Shown: positions 15,209-21,891 of the stretch, in pieces
Numbering within the stretch: the first letter of the stretch is position 1
Layout: each line of letters starts with the position of its first letter
From: Candidatus Saccharibacteria bacterium UBA1932
GTDB taxonomy: Bacteria; Patescibacteriota; Saccharimonadia; Saccharimonadales; Saccharimonadaceae
Assembly (NCBI GenBank): GCA_002337095.1
Contig: DDFI01000014.1
Location: 97,380-122,223 of the forward strand
Direction: 5' to 3'
DNA: 24,844 bases
Made by a program: the position numbers and the translations under genes
The notes under the pieces: model-generated
What the model was told of the DNA's origin: nothing
Databases searched by the model: none
What the model saw: the letters and a program-made list of their open reading frames with translations, nothing else

Positions 15209-15240
15209 TTGAGACCCCGTCTCCCTCGGCGGGGTCTCAA
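15209..15240 (+). terminator. Hairpin after the unknown gene at 14615, without a U-tract
   Basis: TTGAGACCCCG (15209-15219) and CGGGGTCTCAA (15230-15240) form a perfect 11-bp stem with a 10-nt loop, 12 bp after the stop codon. No T-run follows. Confidence 0.6.
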
Positions 15241-15254
15241 CATGTACGGAGGCT

Positions 15255-15284
15255 TTGCACTTAGGTGGTGCGACACAGTATAAT
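15255..15284 (+). promoter_or_regulatory. Leaderless promoter of the VanY-type carboxypeptidase
   Basis: TTGCAC (15255-15260), an 18-bp spacer and TATAAT (15279-15284), which ends 7 nt before the ATG at 15292. This geometry decides the start codon. Confidence 0.7.
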
Positions 15285-15291
15285 ACTGCAT

Positions 15292-16122
15292 ATGCCTCAT
15301 ATTCATTCGCATGCTCCCGGCCCTCGCCGCGCGCCGCTACTTATCGTAAGTGTAGTGGTGGCAATGGTGGCGATATTTGCCGGCACCCTGGTGGCGCTGC
15401 GCGTTGGCATCGGCGCACCCAGGGGTACCGTGCCGGCACTTGCCATTATCACAATCAAATCACCGTCGACCACGCCGTTTTGGCAAGCAATCACCAAGCC
15501 AGCCGATCAAGCGGCCATCCTCGATGTCACGCCGTCTACCATACCCTGCGATACGCCAAATGCGCATTCCGATCCCAGGCAGATCAACGTCGTTATCAAC
15601 AAAAAACACTGCCTGTCACCACGAAGTTTCGCCCCGAGCGACCTCGTCACGATCGGTGGCGCCACCCTCACCAGCGCAGCCGCCAGCGCATTTGGCAAAA
15701 TGGCAGATGCCGCGGCAGCGGCCGGCGTGCCCCTTAGTGTTACTAGCAGCTATCGATCGTACCAAAGCCAGGTGAGCACCTACAACACCTGGGTCGCCCA
15801 AAACGGCAGCGCCGATGCCGCCGACAAAGTCAGCGCGCGCCCTGGCTATAGCGAGCACCAAACCGGCCTGGCGCTCGACCTCGCAGCCGGCAGCTGCGGG
15901 CTAGAGTGTTTCACTACTACCGCGCAGTCAGCCTGGCTGATCACGCACGCTGCCGACTACGGATTTATCAATCGCTATCCACGCGGCGCCGAAGCAATCA
16001 CCGGCTACAGCCCCGAGCCGTGGCACTACCGCTATGTTGGCGTCGCCGTTGCTCAGGATATGGCCGCCCGCGGCATCCCCACGCTCGAACAATACTGGAA
16101 TATCACTGGCGGCGATTATTAG
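15292..16122 (+). CDS. VanY/M15B family D-alanyl-D-alanine carboxypeptidase
   Basis: About 276 residues. A basic N-terminus and one hydrophobic segment (about 15-37) give a membrane anchor or signal peptide. The C-terminal domain (about 120-270) is a VanY-type peptidase: SSYRSYQSQ (152-160), SEHQTGLALD with zinc ligands His189 and Asp196, and EPWHYRYVG with catalytic Glu242 and ligand His245. It should trim the terminal D-Ala from peptidoglycan stem peptides outside the membrane. The start at 15292 is chosen from the leaderless promoter. It converges on the LysM-CHAP gene with a 14-bp gap. Confidence 0.92.
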   Translation: MPHIHSHAPGPRRAPLLIVSVVVAMVAIFAGTLVALRVGIGAPRGTVPALAIITIKSPSTTPFWQAITKPADQAAILDVTPSTIPCDTPNAHSDPRQINVVINKKHCLSPRSFAPSDLVTIGGATLTSAAASAFGKMADAAAAAGVPLSVTSSYRSYQSQVSTYNTWVAQNGSADAADKVSARPGYSEHQTGLALDLAAGSCGLECFTTTAQSAWLITHAADYGFINRYPRGAEAITGYSPEPWHYRYVGVAVAQDMAARGIPTLEQYWNITGGDY

Positions 16123-16136
16123 CCCCGCGCCAACTG

Positions 16137-16778
16137 CTAGTAAATAAACCCACCAAATGTACCCGGCGCCACGGTGCGTTTGTTGTAGTTGCCGGCACGG
16201 TAGTTCCAGCCCATCTCGCTTACGACATAGCTGCCGTCGGCATTGACACTTTCGACGTAGGCCACGTGGCCATTCTGCACCGCAACTGCGCCAGATTGTG
16301 GTGTGGTGCCCGTGGCTTTGCCCTGGGCCCGAGCCGCGCGTATCCAGCTATAGCCGGCATTGCCGTACACCGGCACATCGGGGCGCTTGGCATGCACATA
16401 GTCGGTGCACCACATGCCGCCGCCCACATAGTAGCTGGTCGAATTGACCGGTGCCTTAGAATAACTACGCGTCACGGCCGGTGCCGACGCGGCGGCCACG
16501 GGCGCCGCGTTTGCTTGATAAGTAGCAAAGCGATCTTCGAGCGTTTCATCAGATTTCGGGATGCGGATTTTTTGGCCCACATCAATCATATCCGGGTTGG
16601 CGATATCGGGGTTGGCGTTGTACAGCCGCACATAATCCATGTCGTGGGCCTTCGCGATCGAATCGAGCGTATCGCCTGATGTTACGATTATTTCTGTTGG
16701 TCCGGCCGCACCTGCGGTCGCACCCTGTAAGACAACGCCTAGGCCTATGGCAAGCGCAGTCAGCGTAATAGTACGCAT
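16137..16778 (-). CDS. Secreted LysM-CHAP peptidoglycan hydrolase
   Basis: A 213-residue protein. It has a signal peptide (MRTITLTALAIGLGVVLQGATAGA), a LysM peptidoglycan-binding domain (about 28-74, TSGDTLDSIAKAHDMDYVRL) and an Ala-rich linker. A CHAP domain follows (about 115-213) with Cys124 in MWCTDYVH, His171 in NGHVAYVE and Glu188 as the probable third residue. CHAP enzymes are amidases or endopeptidases that cut peptidoglycan. A strong Shine-Dalgarno sequence (AAGGAGG) lies before the ATG. Together with the adjacent VanY-type gene it forms a cell-wall remodelling pair; for an episymbiont it could also act on the host wall, which is inference. Confidence 0.92.
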   Translation of the reverse strand: MRTITLTALAIGLGVVLQGATAGAAGPTEIIVTSGDTLDSIAKAHDMDYVRLYNANPDIANPDMIDVGQKIRIPKSDETLEDRFATYQANAAPVAAASAPAVTRSYSKAPVNSTSYYVGGGMWCTDYVHAKRPDVPVYGNAGYSWIRAARAQGKATGTTPQSGAVAVQNGHVAYVESVNADGSYVVSEMGWNYRAGNYNKRTVAPGTFGGFIY

Positions 16779-16861
16779 AGTGTTCTATCCTCCTTATTTC
16801 CGCCAGGTACTAATAAACGGCGGGTCTCCACGTGCTCACAAATCCATGAGACACAAGCGCG

Positions 16862-16891
16862 ATCATAGCATGCGGCATTTTGCGTCGTCAA
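16862..16891 (-). promoter_or_regulatory. Promoter of the LysM-CHAP gene
   Basis: On the minus strand TTGACG (16891-16886), an 18-bp spacer and an extended -10, TGC-TATGAT (16867-16862). The predicted leader is about 77 nt and contains a CCGCC/GGCGG hairpin (about 16800-16824) just before the ribosome binding site. I do not recognise a known riboswitch. Confidence 0.6.
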
Positions 16892-17034
16892 GTATTGAAA
16901 TTTGTGTTTTTGATGGCATAACCATAGCCGATATAAGGGGTAGGGGCAAAAGACAATCTACATCATGTTGTATGACAAAACGCAACTCGCTCCTCTGGCG
17001 ACTGCGTCGTTAGGCCGCCATTTGCCGCCAAAAC

Positions 17035-17063
17035 ATGTCACAACAGGGGTGAGCTTGTGACAT
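17035..17063. repeat. Inverted repeat upstream of the rplA promoter
   Basis: ATGTCACAA (17035-17043) and TTGTGACAT (17055-17063) form a perfect 9-bp inverted repeat with an 11-nt spacer, ending 18 bp before the rplA -35 box. It could be a protein-binding site. The remaining part of the 16779-17184 gap (about 16892-17034) shows no gene or clear signal. Confidence 0.5.
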
Positions 17064-17081
17064 TGCGGCAGCATCCGGCGG

Positions 17082-17151
17082 TTGACTATGCGCGGCGTTG
17101 TTGGTATAATTGCTACATTACATATCAATGTTGGGAGCACGCCTACCGTGC
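17082..17151 (+). promoter_or_regulatory. rplA promoter and leader hairpin
   Basis: TTGACT (17082-17087), a 17-bp spacer and TATAAT (17105-17110); the start is near 17117. The 68-nt leader contains a small hairpin, GCACG/CGTGC (17137-17151). It may hold an autoregulatory L1-binding site, but I cannot match the known consensus. Confidence 0.65.
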
Positions 17152-17184
17152 GCTTGTACCACAGAAAGGATCACCCTACGTATT

Positions 17185-18177
17185 ATGGCCAAAAAAGCAG
17201 ACCTGCTAGAGCAAGCAGCCGCGCTGAAACTTGACGTTTCGGCAAAAAACACCATCGCCGAGATCGAGGCAGCAATTACCGCTGCTAGCGCTAAAACAGA
17301 GAGCACAAAGGACGTCGTTGCTGAGCGCGAAGCCGTGGTTGCCAAAGCCGGCAAGCGCAGCGCCAAAGCGCTTGAGGAAGCCGATGCCAAAGCCGAAAAA
17401 GAAGCTCGCAAGGAAGCCGGCGACACCAGCGCCCAGGGCGATGCCGACGAAAGCCGCAAAAAAGGCCCCGCACCAATCGTCCGCTCCAAGCTGGAGCGCC
17501 GAGGCAAAGCCTACCGCAAAGTTGCCGAAAAAATCGACACCACCAAGGTCTACAGCCTGACCGACGCAATCGCGCTCGCTCTAGAGACCAGCCCTGCTAA
17601 ATTTGACGCCAGCGTCGAAGTCCACGTCCGTTTGGGTGTTGATCCTCGCCAAGCCGATCAAAACATCCGCTCGACCGTCAGCCTACCACACGGCACCGGC
17701 AAGACTATCCGCGTCGCGGTATTTGCACCCGAATCAGAGCACGACGCCGCCAAAAAAGCCGGCGCTGACATCGTGGGCGACGAATCATTCCTGAAGCAGC
17801 TCGACAAAGAAACCCTCAACTTCGATACCCTCATTGCAACCCCGCAGTACATGCCAAAACTCGGCAAATACGCCCGCCTGCTTGGCCCACGCGGCCTGAT
17901 GCCAAACCCCAAGAGCGGCACCGTCGCCACCGATATCCGCAAAGCTGTCACCGAAGCCAAGGCTGGTAAGGTTGAATACCGCGTCGACAAGCAAGCCACC
18001 ATCCACCTGTCGATCGGCAAAGTCAGCTTTGGCGCCAACAAGCTCGAGGACAACGCCCGCGCATTCTTCGCTAGCCTTTCTAGCCAAAAGCCATCCAGCC
18101 TAAAGGGCATTTTCGTCAAATCTACCGCCATCGCCACCACTATGGGCCCTGGCATCAAGCTCGAAAACCAGGCTTAG
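17185..18177 (+). CDS. rplA: 50S ribosomal protein L1 with SAP/HeH-like N-terminal extension
   Basis: About 330 residues, roughly 100 more than typical L1. The core (about 100-330) has RRGKAYRKVAEKID, FDASVEVHVRLGVDPRQADQNIRS and the signature LGPRGLMPNPKSGTV. L1 binds 23S rRNA at the L1 stalk and moves E-site tRNA. Residues 1-35 (KADLLEQAAALKLDVSAKNTIAEIEAAI) look like a helix-extended loop-helix SAP/Rho-N type nucleic-acid-binding motif. A charged, Ala/Lys/Glu-rich linker of about 65 residues, probably helical, follows. The ATG at 17185 is preferred, though AAAGGA lies 14 nt upstream, a long spacing. A good intrinsic terminator follows. Confidence 0.93.
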   Translation: MAKKADLLEQAAALKLDVSAKNTIAEIEAAITAASAKTESTKDVVAEREAVVAKAGKRSAKALEEADAKAEKEARKEAGDTSAQGDADESRKKGPAPIVRSKLERRGKAYRKVAEKIDTTKVYSLTDAIALALETSPAKFDASVEVHVRLGVDPRQADQNIRSTVSLPHGTGKTIRVAVFAPESEHDAAKKAGADIVGDESFLKQLDKETLNFDTLIATPQYMPKLGKYARLLGPRGLMPNPKSGTVATDIRKAVTEAKAGKVEYRVDKQATIHLSIGKVSFGANKLEDNARAFFASLSSQKPSSLKGIFVKSTAIATTMGPGIKLENQA

Positions 18178-18198
18178 TTCGCCACCGCGCGGCTCCAC

Positions 18199-18228
18199 AA
18201 ACGCCGTGGTGAAAATCACGGCGTTTTT
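18199..18228 (+). terminator. Intrinsic terminator of rplA
   Basis: AAACGCCGTG (18199-18208) pairs with CACGGCGTTT (18217-18226) around an 8-nt loop and ends in TTTTT. Confidence 0.85.
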
Positions 18229-18241
18229 GGTGACCTAAGTT

Positions 18242-18250
18242 TGCTATCAT
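18242..18250 (+). promoter_or_regulatory. Extended -10 promoter of the HIT gene
   Basis: TGC-TATCAT ends 10 nt before the ATG at 18261, giving a leader of about 3 nt. An ATG at 18249 overlaps this box and is therefore unlikely to be the start. Confidence 0.5.
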
Positions 18251-18260
18251 GGATAAGGCT

Positions 18261-18701
18261 ATGAAACACAATGGTAGTATGCACCGCACGCGGTCACAGA
18301 CAAACACCTACAAAAAATACCGCAAGACAGTCACAGAAGAGTGCCAGTTTTGTGCGTTTATTACAGATGCCGAACAGGTGCTTGTCGAGCACGAGCATTT
18401 TTGGATTGTTCGCAATATTTTCCCGTATGATGTCTGGGACGATTACCGCGTCGCCGAGCATTTGATGCTCGTCCCTAAGCGCCATGTGGTATCACTCGCG
18501 GATTTTAGCGACAGCGAAAAAAGCGAGTATATGGAGCTTATCGCAGCCTACGAACAGCGTGGCTACAGCATCTACTCGCGCACCGATCTCAGCCCCACCA
18601 AATCCGTCCCGCACCAGCACACTCACCTCATCTGCATCGACCCGCGCCCGATAAACACGCTGTATTACTCCAACTTCCCGCACGTACTGATCTACCGCTA
18701 G
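18261..18701 (+). CDS. HIT family nucleotide hydrolase/transferase
   Basis: A protein of about 146 residues. The histidine triad is PHQHTHL (117-123), with the HxHxH core typical of HIT proteins, whose middle His forms a nucleotidyl intermediate. CQFC (28-31) is a CxxC pair of the kind that binds zinc in several HIT proteins. LMLVPKRHVVSLADF is the conserved segment before the core. HIT proteins hydrolyse dinucleoside polyphosphates or AMP-lysine type phosphoramidates; the subfamily is not clear. Its TAG stop and the folA TAG stop share the palindrome CTAG (18698-18701), so the two genes meet end to end. Confidence 0.85.
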   Translation: MKHNGSMHRTRSQTNTYKKYRKTVTEECQFCAFITDAEQVLVEHEHFWIVRNIFPYDVWDDYRVAEHLMLVPKRHVVSLADFSDSEKSEYMELIAAYEQRGYSIYSRTDLSPTKSVPHQHTHLICIDPRPINTLYYSNFPHVLIYR

Positions 18702-19246
18702 CGGCGGCGATAGGTGACCTCGTAGGACGGGTAGACGTTTTGTTTGCGCGCGTGATTCGGCAGCATACCGACGGGAACGTACTCACGCTCCGTCTCGATC
18801 CATTCCTCACGAGGCAGCTCCGGGAACCGCATCTCTGAATCATGCGGTAAATCCGCATCAATTTCGGTAGCATATACTGTATCGACTGGATAGGGAAATT
18901 CTGCGTCGAGCGCCTGAGCATACATACTAGCACCGCCCGCAATCAGGGGATCGCTATGTGACTTTTCGACCGCCTCGGCAAGTGAATGCGCAATCTCAAT
19001 ACCAGGCACGGGTAGCGCGTCCTGATGTGTCACGACGATAACTTGCTCGACTTTAGCAAATGGCCGAGTATCAAGCGAAATTTGCTCATCAATCAATGAT
19101 TTGCGCCCAATGATGAGCGTGCCCATCTGGCGGCTAATCTCGCGGAACCGCGCCTTGTCTGTCGCCATTTCGTATGGGCCATAGAGCAAGCCGCCCCGGG
19201 CACCGATTCCGCGGCGGCGTTCGTAGGCGACAATAATTGCCGGCAT
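18698..19246 (-). CDS. folA: Dihydrofolate reductase
   Basis: A 182-residue protein. The family marks are IIVAYERRRGIGARGGLLYGP (the LPW of most DHFRs is LLY here), Asp29 in MATDKARF as probable catalytic acid, LIIGRKSL for NADPH binding, and IAGGASMYAQAL in the C-terminal half. The enzyme reduces dihydrofolate to tetrahydrofolate, needed after ThyA oxidises methylene-THF. It is the second gene of an operon with the wHTH-Nudix gene: the upstream TGA overlaps this ATG as TGATG, with a Shine-Dalgarno sequence GAGGAGG inside the upstream gene. They are therefore translationally coupled. Confidence 0.88.
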   Translation of the reverse strand: MPAIIVAYERRRGIGARGGLLYGPYEMATDKARFREISRQMGTLIIGRKSLIDEQISLDTRPFAKVEQVIVVTHQDALPVPGIEIAHSLAEAVEKSHSDPLIAGGASMYAQALDAEFPYPVDTVYATEIDADLPHDSEMRFPELPREEWIETEREYVPVGMLPNHARKQNVYPSYEVTYRRR

Positions 19247-19959
19247 CAGTATTCCTCCTCGTTATAGACACATTCCGTCTCGGCAAAGGTCGCGCCGGTG
19301 TCGAGCATGGCAAGCGTCTGGGCCGTCGTCGGAAACAGCGGCGTGCGCGCCAACAGTTCGTCGCGCGTCAGCCACACGCTCTCGCCACCATACCATTCGC
19401 GAAGCGGTGGTTCGTGCTCAACATCCGTGACGACAATCGAAAATAACTTGTCTTCGAGCACTTCGCCACTGGTCGAGCGGTCGATCACGTGATACACGCC
19501 GTGCACGCTAAATGTCGCCTCTACCCCTGTTTGCTTAGCGAATTCCTCGCGGGCGGCCGTCACGATCGATTGACCGCGCAACACCGGCGCGCTACCAATC
19601 CCCCAAAACCCATAAAACGGCTCACGCAGCCGCCGGTGCGCCAAATACCGCACTTCGTCGCCCGTATGCAGCCGGGCAACGAGCAACATCGAGGCTTTGG
19701 GCTGGGGGATTTCACGGCCGGTTTTTTCGTCGAGCCGATTGGCAAATTCTTTGCCGCGCTGCGTCAGGCGATAGCGGCCACTAGGGTGCTTGCTAATGTA
19801 GTCGAGCGCGACGAGTTTTTGAATATGGAACTTAAACACATCGCTTGTCATATCGGTCGTGGCACACAGTTCACTAAACCGCGCCCCGGTCGTGCCGGGA
19901 CGGTGGCGCAAATGCACCAAGATATTCCGCTGCGCCTTGTGCATGCCATGTTGTTTCAT
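19246..19959 (-). CDS. Winged-helix plus degenerate Nudix domain protein, probable transcription regulator of dTMP synthesis
   Basis: A 237-residue protein. Residues about 7-75 form a winged helix-turn-helix (TGARFSELCATTDMTSDVFKFHIQKLVALDYI, then a wing with GRYRLTQRG). Residues about 87-215 are a Nudix fold (AHRRLREPFYGFWGIGS and the box). The Nudix box reads GQSIVTAAREEFAKQTG (129-145). Aligned with GES...REL.EE.G, the conserved positions are E6->Gln130, R14->Glu138, E15 kept (Glu139), E18->Lys142 and E19->Gln143. The metal-binding glutamates are mostly lost, so it probably binds rather than cleaves its nucleotide. NrtR regulators have the opposite domain order (Nudix then wHTH). It is coupled to folA and divergent from thyA, with a palindromic operator between. 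A dTMP-pathway repressor role is inferred. Confidence 0.8.
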   Translation of the reverse strand: MKQHGMHKAQRNILVHLRHRPGTTGARFSELCATTDMTSDVFKFHIQKLVALDYISKHPSGRYRLTQRGKEFANRLDEKTGREIPQPKASMLLVARLHTGDEVRYLAHRRLREPFYGFWGIGSAPVLRGQSIVTAAREEFAKQTGVEATFSVHGVYHVIDRSTSGEVLEDKLFSIVVTDVEHEPPLREWYGGESVWLTRDELLARTPLFPTTAQTLAMLDTGATFAETECVYNEEEY

Positions 19960-19966
19960 AGTGATG

Positions 19967-19972
19967 ATTATA
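19967..19972 (-). promoter_or_regulatory. Leaderless -10 box of the wHTH-Nudix/folA operon
   Basis: TATAAT on the minus strand ends 7 nt before the ATG at 19959. It overlaps the third operator half-site (19971-19978). Confidence 0.7.
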
Positions 19973-20015
19973 CCCTAGACTCCCGCCAGGACACTAGGGT
20001 AGTAAATTACCCTAG
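19971..20015. promoter_or_regulatory. Operator cluster between the wHTH-Nudix gene and thyA
   Basis: There are three copies of the 8-mer TACCCTAG: 19971-19978 (plus), 19994-20001 (inverted, CTAGGGTA) and 20008-20015 (plus). The last two form a perfect inverted repeat with a 6-nt spacer. The palindrome covers the expected -35 region of the wHTH-Nudix promoter and reaches the -35 region of thyA. The single site overlaps the -10 of the regulator's promoter. I found no copy elsewhere in the window. A regulator binding here would control both transcripts. Confidence 0.75.
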
Positions 20016-20036
20016 CATTCATCCAACAGGCAACCG

Positions 20037-20042
20037 TATACT
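20037..20042 (+). promoter_or_regulatory. -10 box of thyA
   Basis: TATACT with a predicted start near 20049. The -35 region (about 20014-20019) has no consensus and touches the operator palindrome. The leader carries a small GGTG/CACC hairpin and a consensus AGGAGG ribosome binding site 8 nt before the ATG. Confidence 0.55.
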
Positions 20043-20087
20043 AGCTAGCAGGGTGAAGGGCACCCGTCCACCGAGGAGGCAAGCAGC

Positions 20088-21032
20088 ATGAAACAGTACC
20101 TGGATATGATGCAGCACGTGCTCGACACAGGTTACCAGCACACCGATCGCACCGGCACCGGCACGCTCAATGTCAACGGCTACCAAATGCGGTTTGACCT
20201 GGCAAAGGGCTTTCCGATGATGACGACAAAACGGCTTCCGTTTCGGGTGATTGCGGAGGAACTGCTGTGGTTTGTCGCGGGCGACAACAACCTCGAGCGT
20301 CTGGCGCAGGCCAAGGTTCGCATTTGGGATGATTGGCCGTACAAGCACTACGTACAGGCCACCCAAAAGCGCACGGTGGGCCGCGACGAGACGCTCACCG
20401 AAGAGTGGCGACGCGGCATGGACGAATTCGTGCAGCGCATCGCGACCGATCATGAGTTTGCGCAGCAGTGGGGCAATTTGGGGCCGATTTATGGCTACCA
20501 GTGGCGCCACTGGCCCGAGGGCAACGGCGGGGAAATCGATCAGCTCGCCCGAGCGATTCAGACCATCCGCACCACGCCCGATTCGCGCCGCATCATCGTG
20601 AGCGCCTGGAATGCTGCCGACATCGACGAGATGGCGATAGCGGGGCTGCCGCCGTGTCACTGTTTGTTCCAGTTTTTTGTGCGACCAGCCGCGGATGGCG
20701 GCCCGGCGTATCTGGACTGCCAGCTGTATCAGCGTTCGTGCGATAGTTTCCTCGGCGTGCCGTTTAATATCGCGTCGTACGCGCTGCTCACGAGCATGGT
20801 GGCGCAGGTGACGGGGCTGCGGCCGGGCGAATTTGCCTGGACGGGCGGCAGCGTGCACATTTACCTCAACCACATCGACCAAGTGAAGGAGCAGCTCTCG
20901 CGCACTCCTGGCGCACTCCCAACCCTGTGGATTAACCCTGCGGTGACCGAAATCGACCAATTTACGATTGACGATTTTCGGCTCGAGGGCTACGCTCCAC
21001 AGGCCGCAATTGCCGCACCAATTGCGGTGTAG
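20088..21032 (+). CDS. thyA: Thymidylate synthase ThyA
   Basis: A 314-residue protein of normal length and motif order. RTGTGT (21-26) is the phosphate-binding loop, WFVAGDNN and IWDDW match the family, and DSRR (165-168) comes from the dimer partner site. The catalytic Cys190 lies in LPPCHCLFQFF, followed by QLYQRSCDSFLGVPFNIASYALL for dUMP binding. It makes dTMP from dUMP with methylene-tetrahydrofolate, producing dihydrofolate for FolA. It is transcribed away from the regulator/folA operon and followed by a large hairpin. Confidence 0.97.
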   Translation: MKQYLDMMQHVLDTGYQHTDRTGTGTLNVNGYQMRFDLAKGFPMMTTKRLPFRVIAEELLWFVAGDNNLERLAQAKVRIWDDWPYKHYVQATQKRTVGRDETLTEEWRRGMDEFVQRIATDHEFAQQWGNLGPIYGYQWRHWPEGNGGEIDQLARAIQTIRTTPDSRRIIVSAWNAADIDEMAIAGLPPCHCLFQFFVRPAADGGPAYLDCQLYQRSCDSFLGVPFNIASYALLTSMVAQVTGLRPGEFAWTGGSVHIYLNHIDQVKEQLSRTPGALPTLWINPAVTEIDQFTIDDFRLEGYAPQAAIAAPIAV

Positions 21033-21052
21033 GCGCCGCACCATGACGGCTC

Positions 21053-21093
21053 CTGCCCGCGCCCTCCTTACCCGAGGAGCGGCGCGGGCAGGG
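21053..21093 (+). terminator. Large hairpin after thyA, without a U-tract
   Basis: CCTGCCCGCGCC plus CTCCT (21053-21069) pairs with AGGAG and GGCGCGGGCAGG (21076-21093), with one bulged C and a 6-nt loop, about 17 bp in all. No T-run follows. It probably ends or stabilises the thyA transcript. Confidence 0.6.
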
Positions 21094-21126
21094 CCGCAAC
21101 ACTTTACACACATAATCATCATACGA

Positions 21127-21132
21127 TACAAT
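21127..21132 (+). promoter_or_regulatory. Possible -10 box of the dcd-tmk operon
   Basis: TACAAT lies about 40 nt before the dcd ATG; CATACT at 21139-21144 is an alternative. No clear -35 box is visible and no TACCCTAG site is present here. Confidence 0.35.
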
Positions 21133-21171
21133 ATTCCCATACTAACGGTGGGGCAAAGCAGGGGGTATACC

Positions 21172-21891
21172 ATGAGCGTCTATAGCAACACCGAGATCAA
21201 AGCGGCCATCGCAAACGGCACGATTGTCAGCGTTCCCTACGACGATAGGCACGTGTCCGAGGCCAGCCTCGATTTCACGCTCGGGTATTATTTTTACCAA
21301 CAAGAAGTGCGCGAAACCAGCCGCATGTACAATCCGTTTGATCAGGCTGACGTGGCGCGGTATTTCAAGGGGCCGCTGAAGGCCACGCCGCATCACCAGT
21401 GGTGCCAAAAGTACGGCTACAAGCCCTTTGCCAACATTCCGCGCAACCACCCGATCATCGTGCTGCGGCCTGGCGAGCGAATTTTGGCGCATACTCACGA
21501 ATTTATCGGCATTCGCGCCCACGGTGGCGCCGCCGAAGTGCGTGCTCGCAGCAGCTGGGGCCGCAACGGTGTGGCGGTGTGTTTTGACGCTGGCTGGATC
21601 GACCCAGGCTACATCAACCGCATTACGCTCGAAATCTATAACCTCAATCGTCACGAATCCGTCGTCTTGCCAGTAGGGGAGCGTATGGGGCAACTGGTAT
21701 TTCACAAAACAGGCGTCGTGGAGGGTGATTACAGCACTGGCCGCGGTGGCATGAGCGGTAAATATCAATCCACTGACGATCTCGATGAACTCATCGCGAC
21801 CTGGAAGCCCGAGGACATGCTCCCGCGCAACTGGCGCGACCAACGCACCATGCCACGCAAAATCAAGGGACTCACGGAGGGATTGCTATGA
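21172..21891 (+). CDS. dcd: dCTP deaminase/dUTPase family protein
   Basis: A 239-residue protein of the dCTP deaminase/dUTPase superfamily. RSSWGR (126-131) matches the RSSxxR nucleotide-binding motif. WIDPGYINRITLEIYN (142-157) holds the DPG turn and the expected catalytic Glu154. It is longer than many Dcd proteins because of an insert at about residues 48-85. The product would be dUTP, or dUMP if bifunctional, which feeds ThyA. The start at 21172 has the ribosome binding site AGGGGG 6 nt upstream; an earlier in-frame ATG lies inside thyA and is rejected. Its stop overlaps the tmk start as ATGA, showing coupling. Confidence 0.85.
   Translation: MSVYSNTEIKAAIANGTIVSVPYDDRHVSEASLDFTLGYYFYQQEVRETSRMYNPFDQADVARYFKGPLKATPHHQWCQKYGYKPFANIPRNHPIIVLRPGERILAHTHEFIGIRAHGGAAEVRARSSWGRNGVAVCFDAGWIDPGYINRITLEIYNLNRHESVVLPVGERMGQLVFHKTGVVEGDYSTGRGGMSGKYQSTDDLDELIATWKPEDMLPRNWRDQRTMPRKIKGLTEGLL

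Noticed and set aside
16779..16855. c-di-AMP (ydaO) riboswitch upstream of the LysM-CHAP gene
   Set aside because: These riboswitches often precede wall hydrolase genes, but the predicted leader of about 77 nt is too short and the conserved core is not visible.
17110..17184. rplA start at the in-frame TTG/ATG overlapping the promoter
   Set aside because: It would lie in the -10 box; the ATG at 17185 starts the typical MAKK sequence.
20968..21171. N-terminally extended dcd start inside thyA
   Set aside because: The extra residues are out of family, and a good ribosome binding site precedes the ATG at 21172.
20019..21173. Long open frame (384 codons) on the minus strand across thyA
   Set aside because: It is antisense to the fully conserved thyA gene and its translation is Arg/His/Ala-rich with no domain; a shadow of high-GC codon use.
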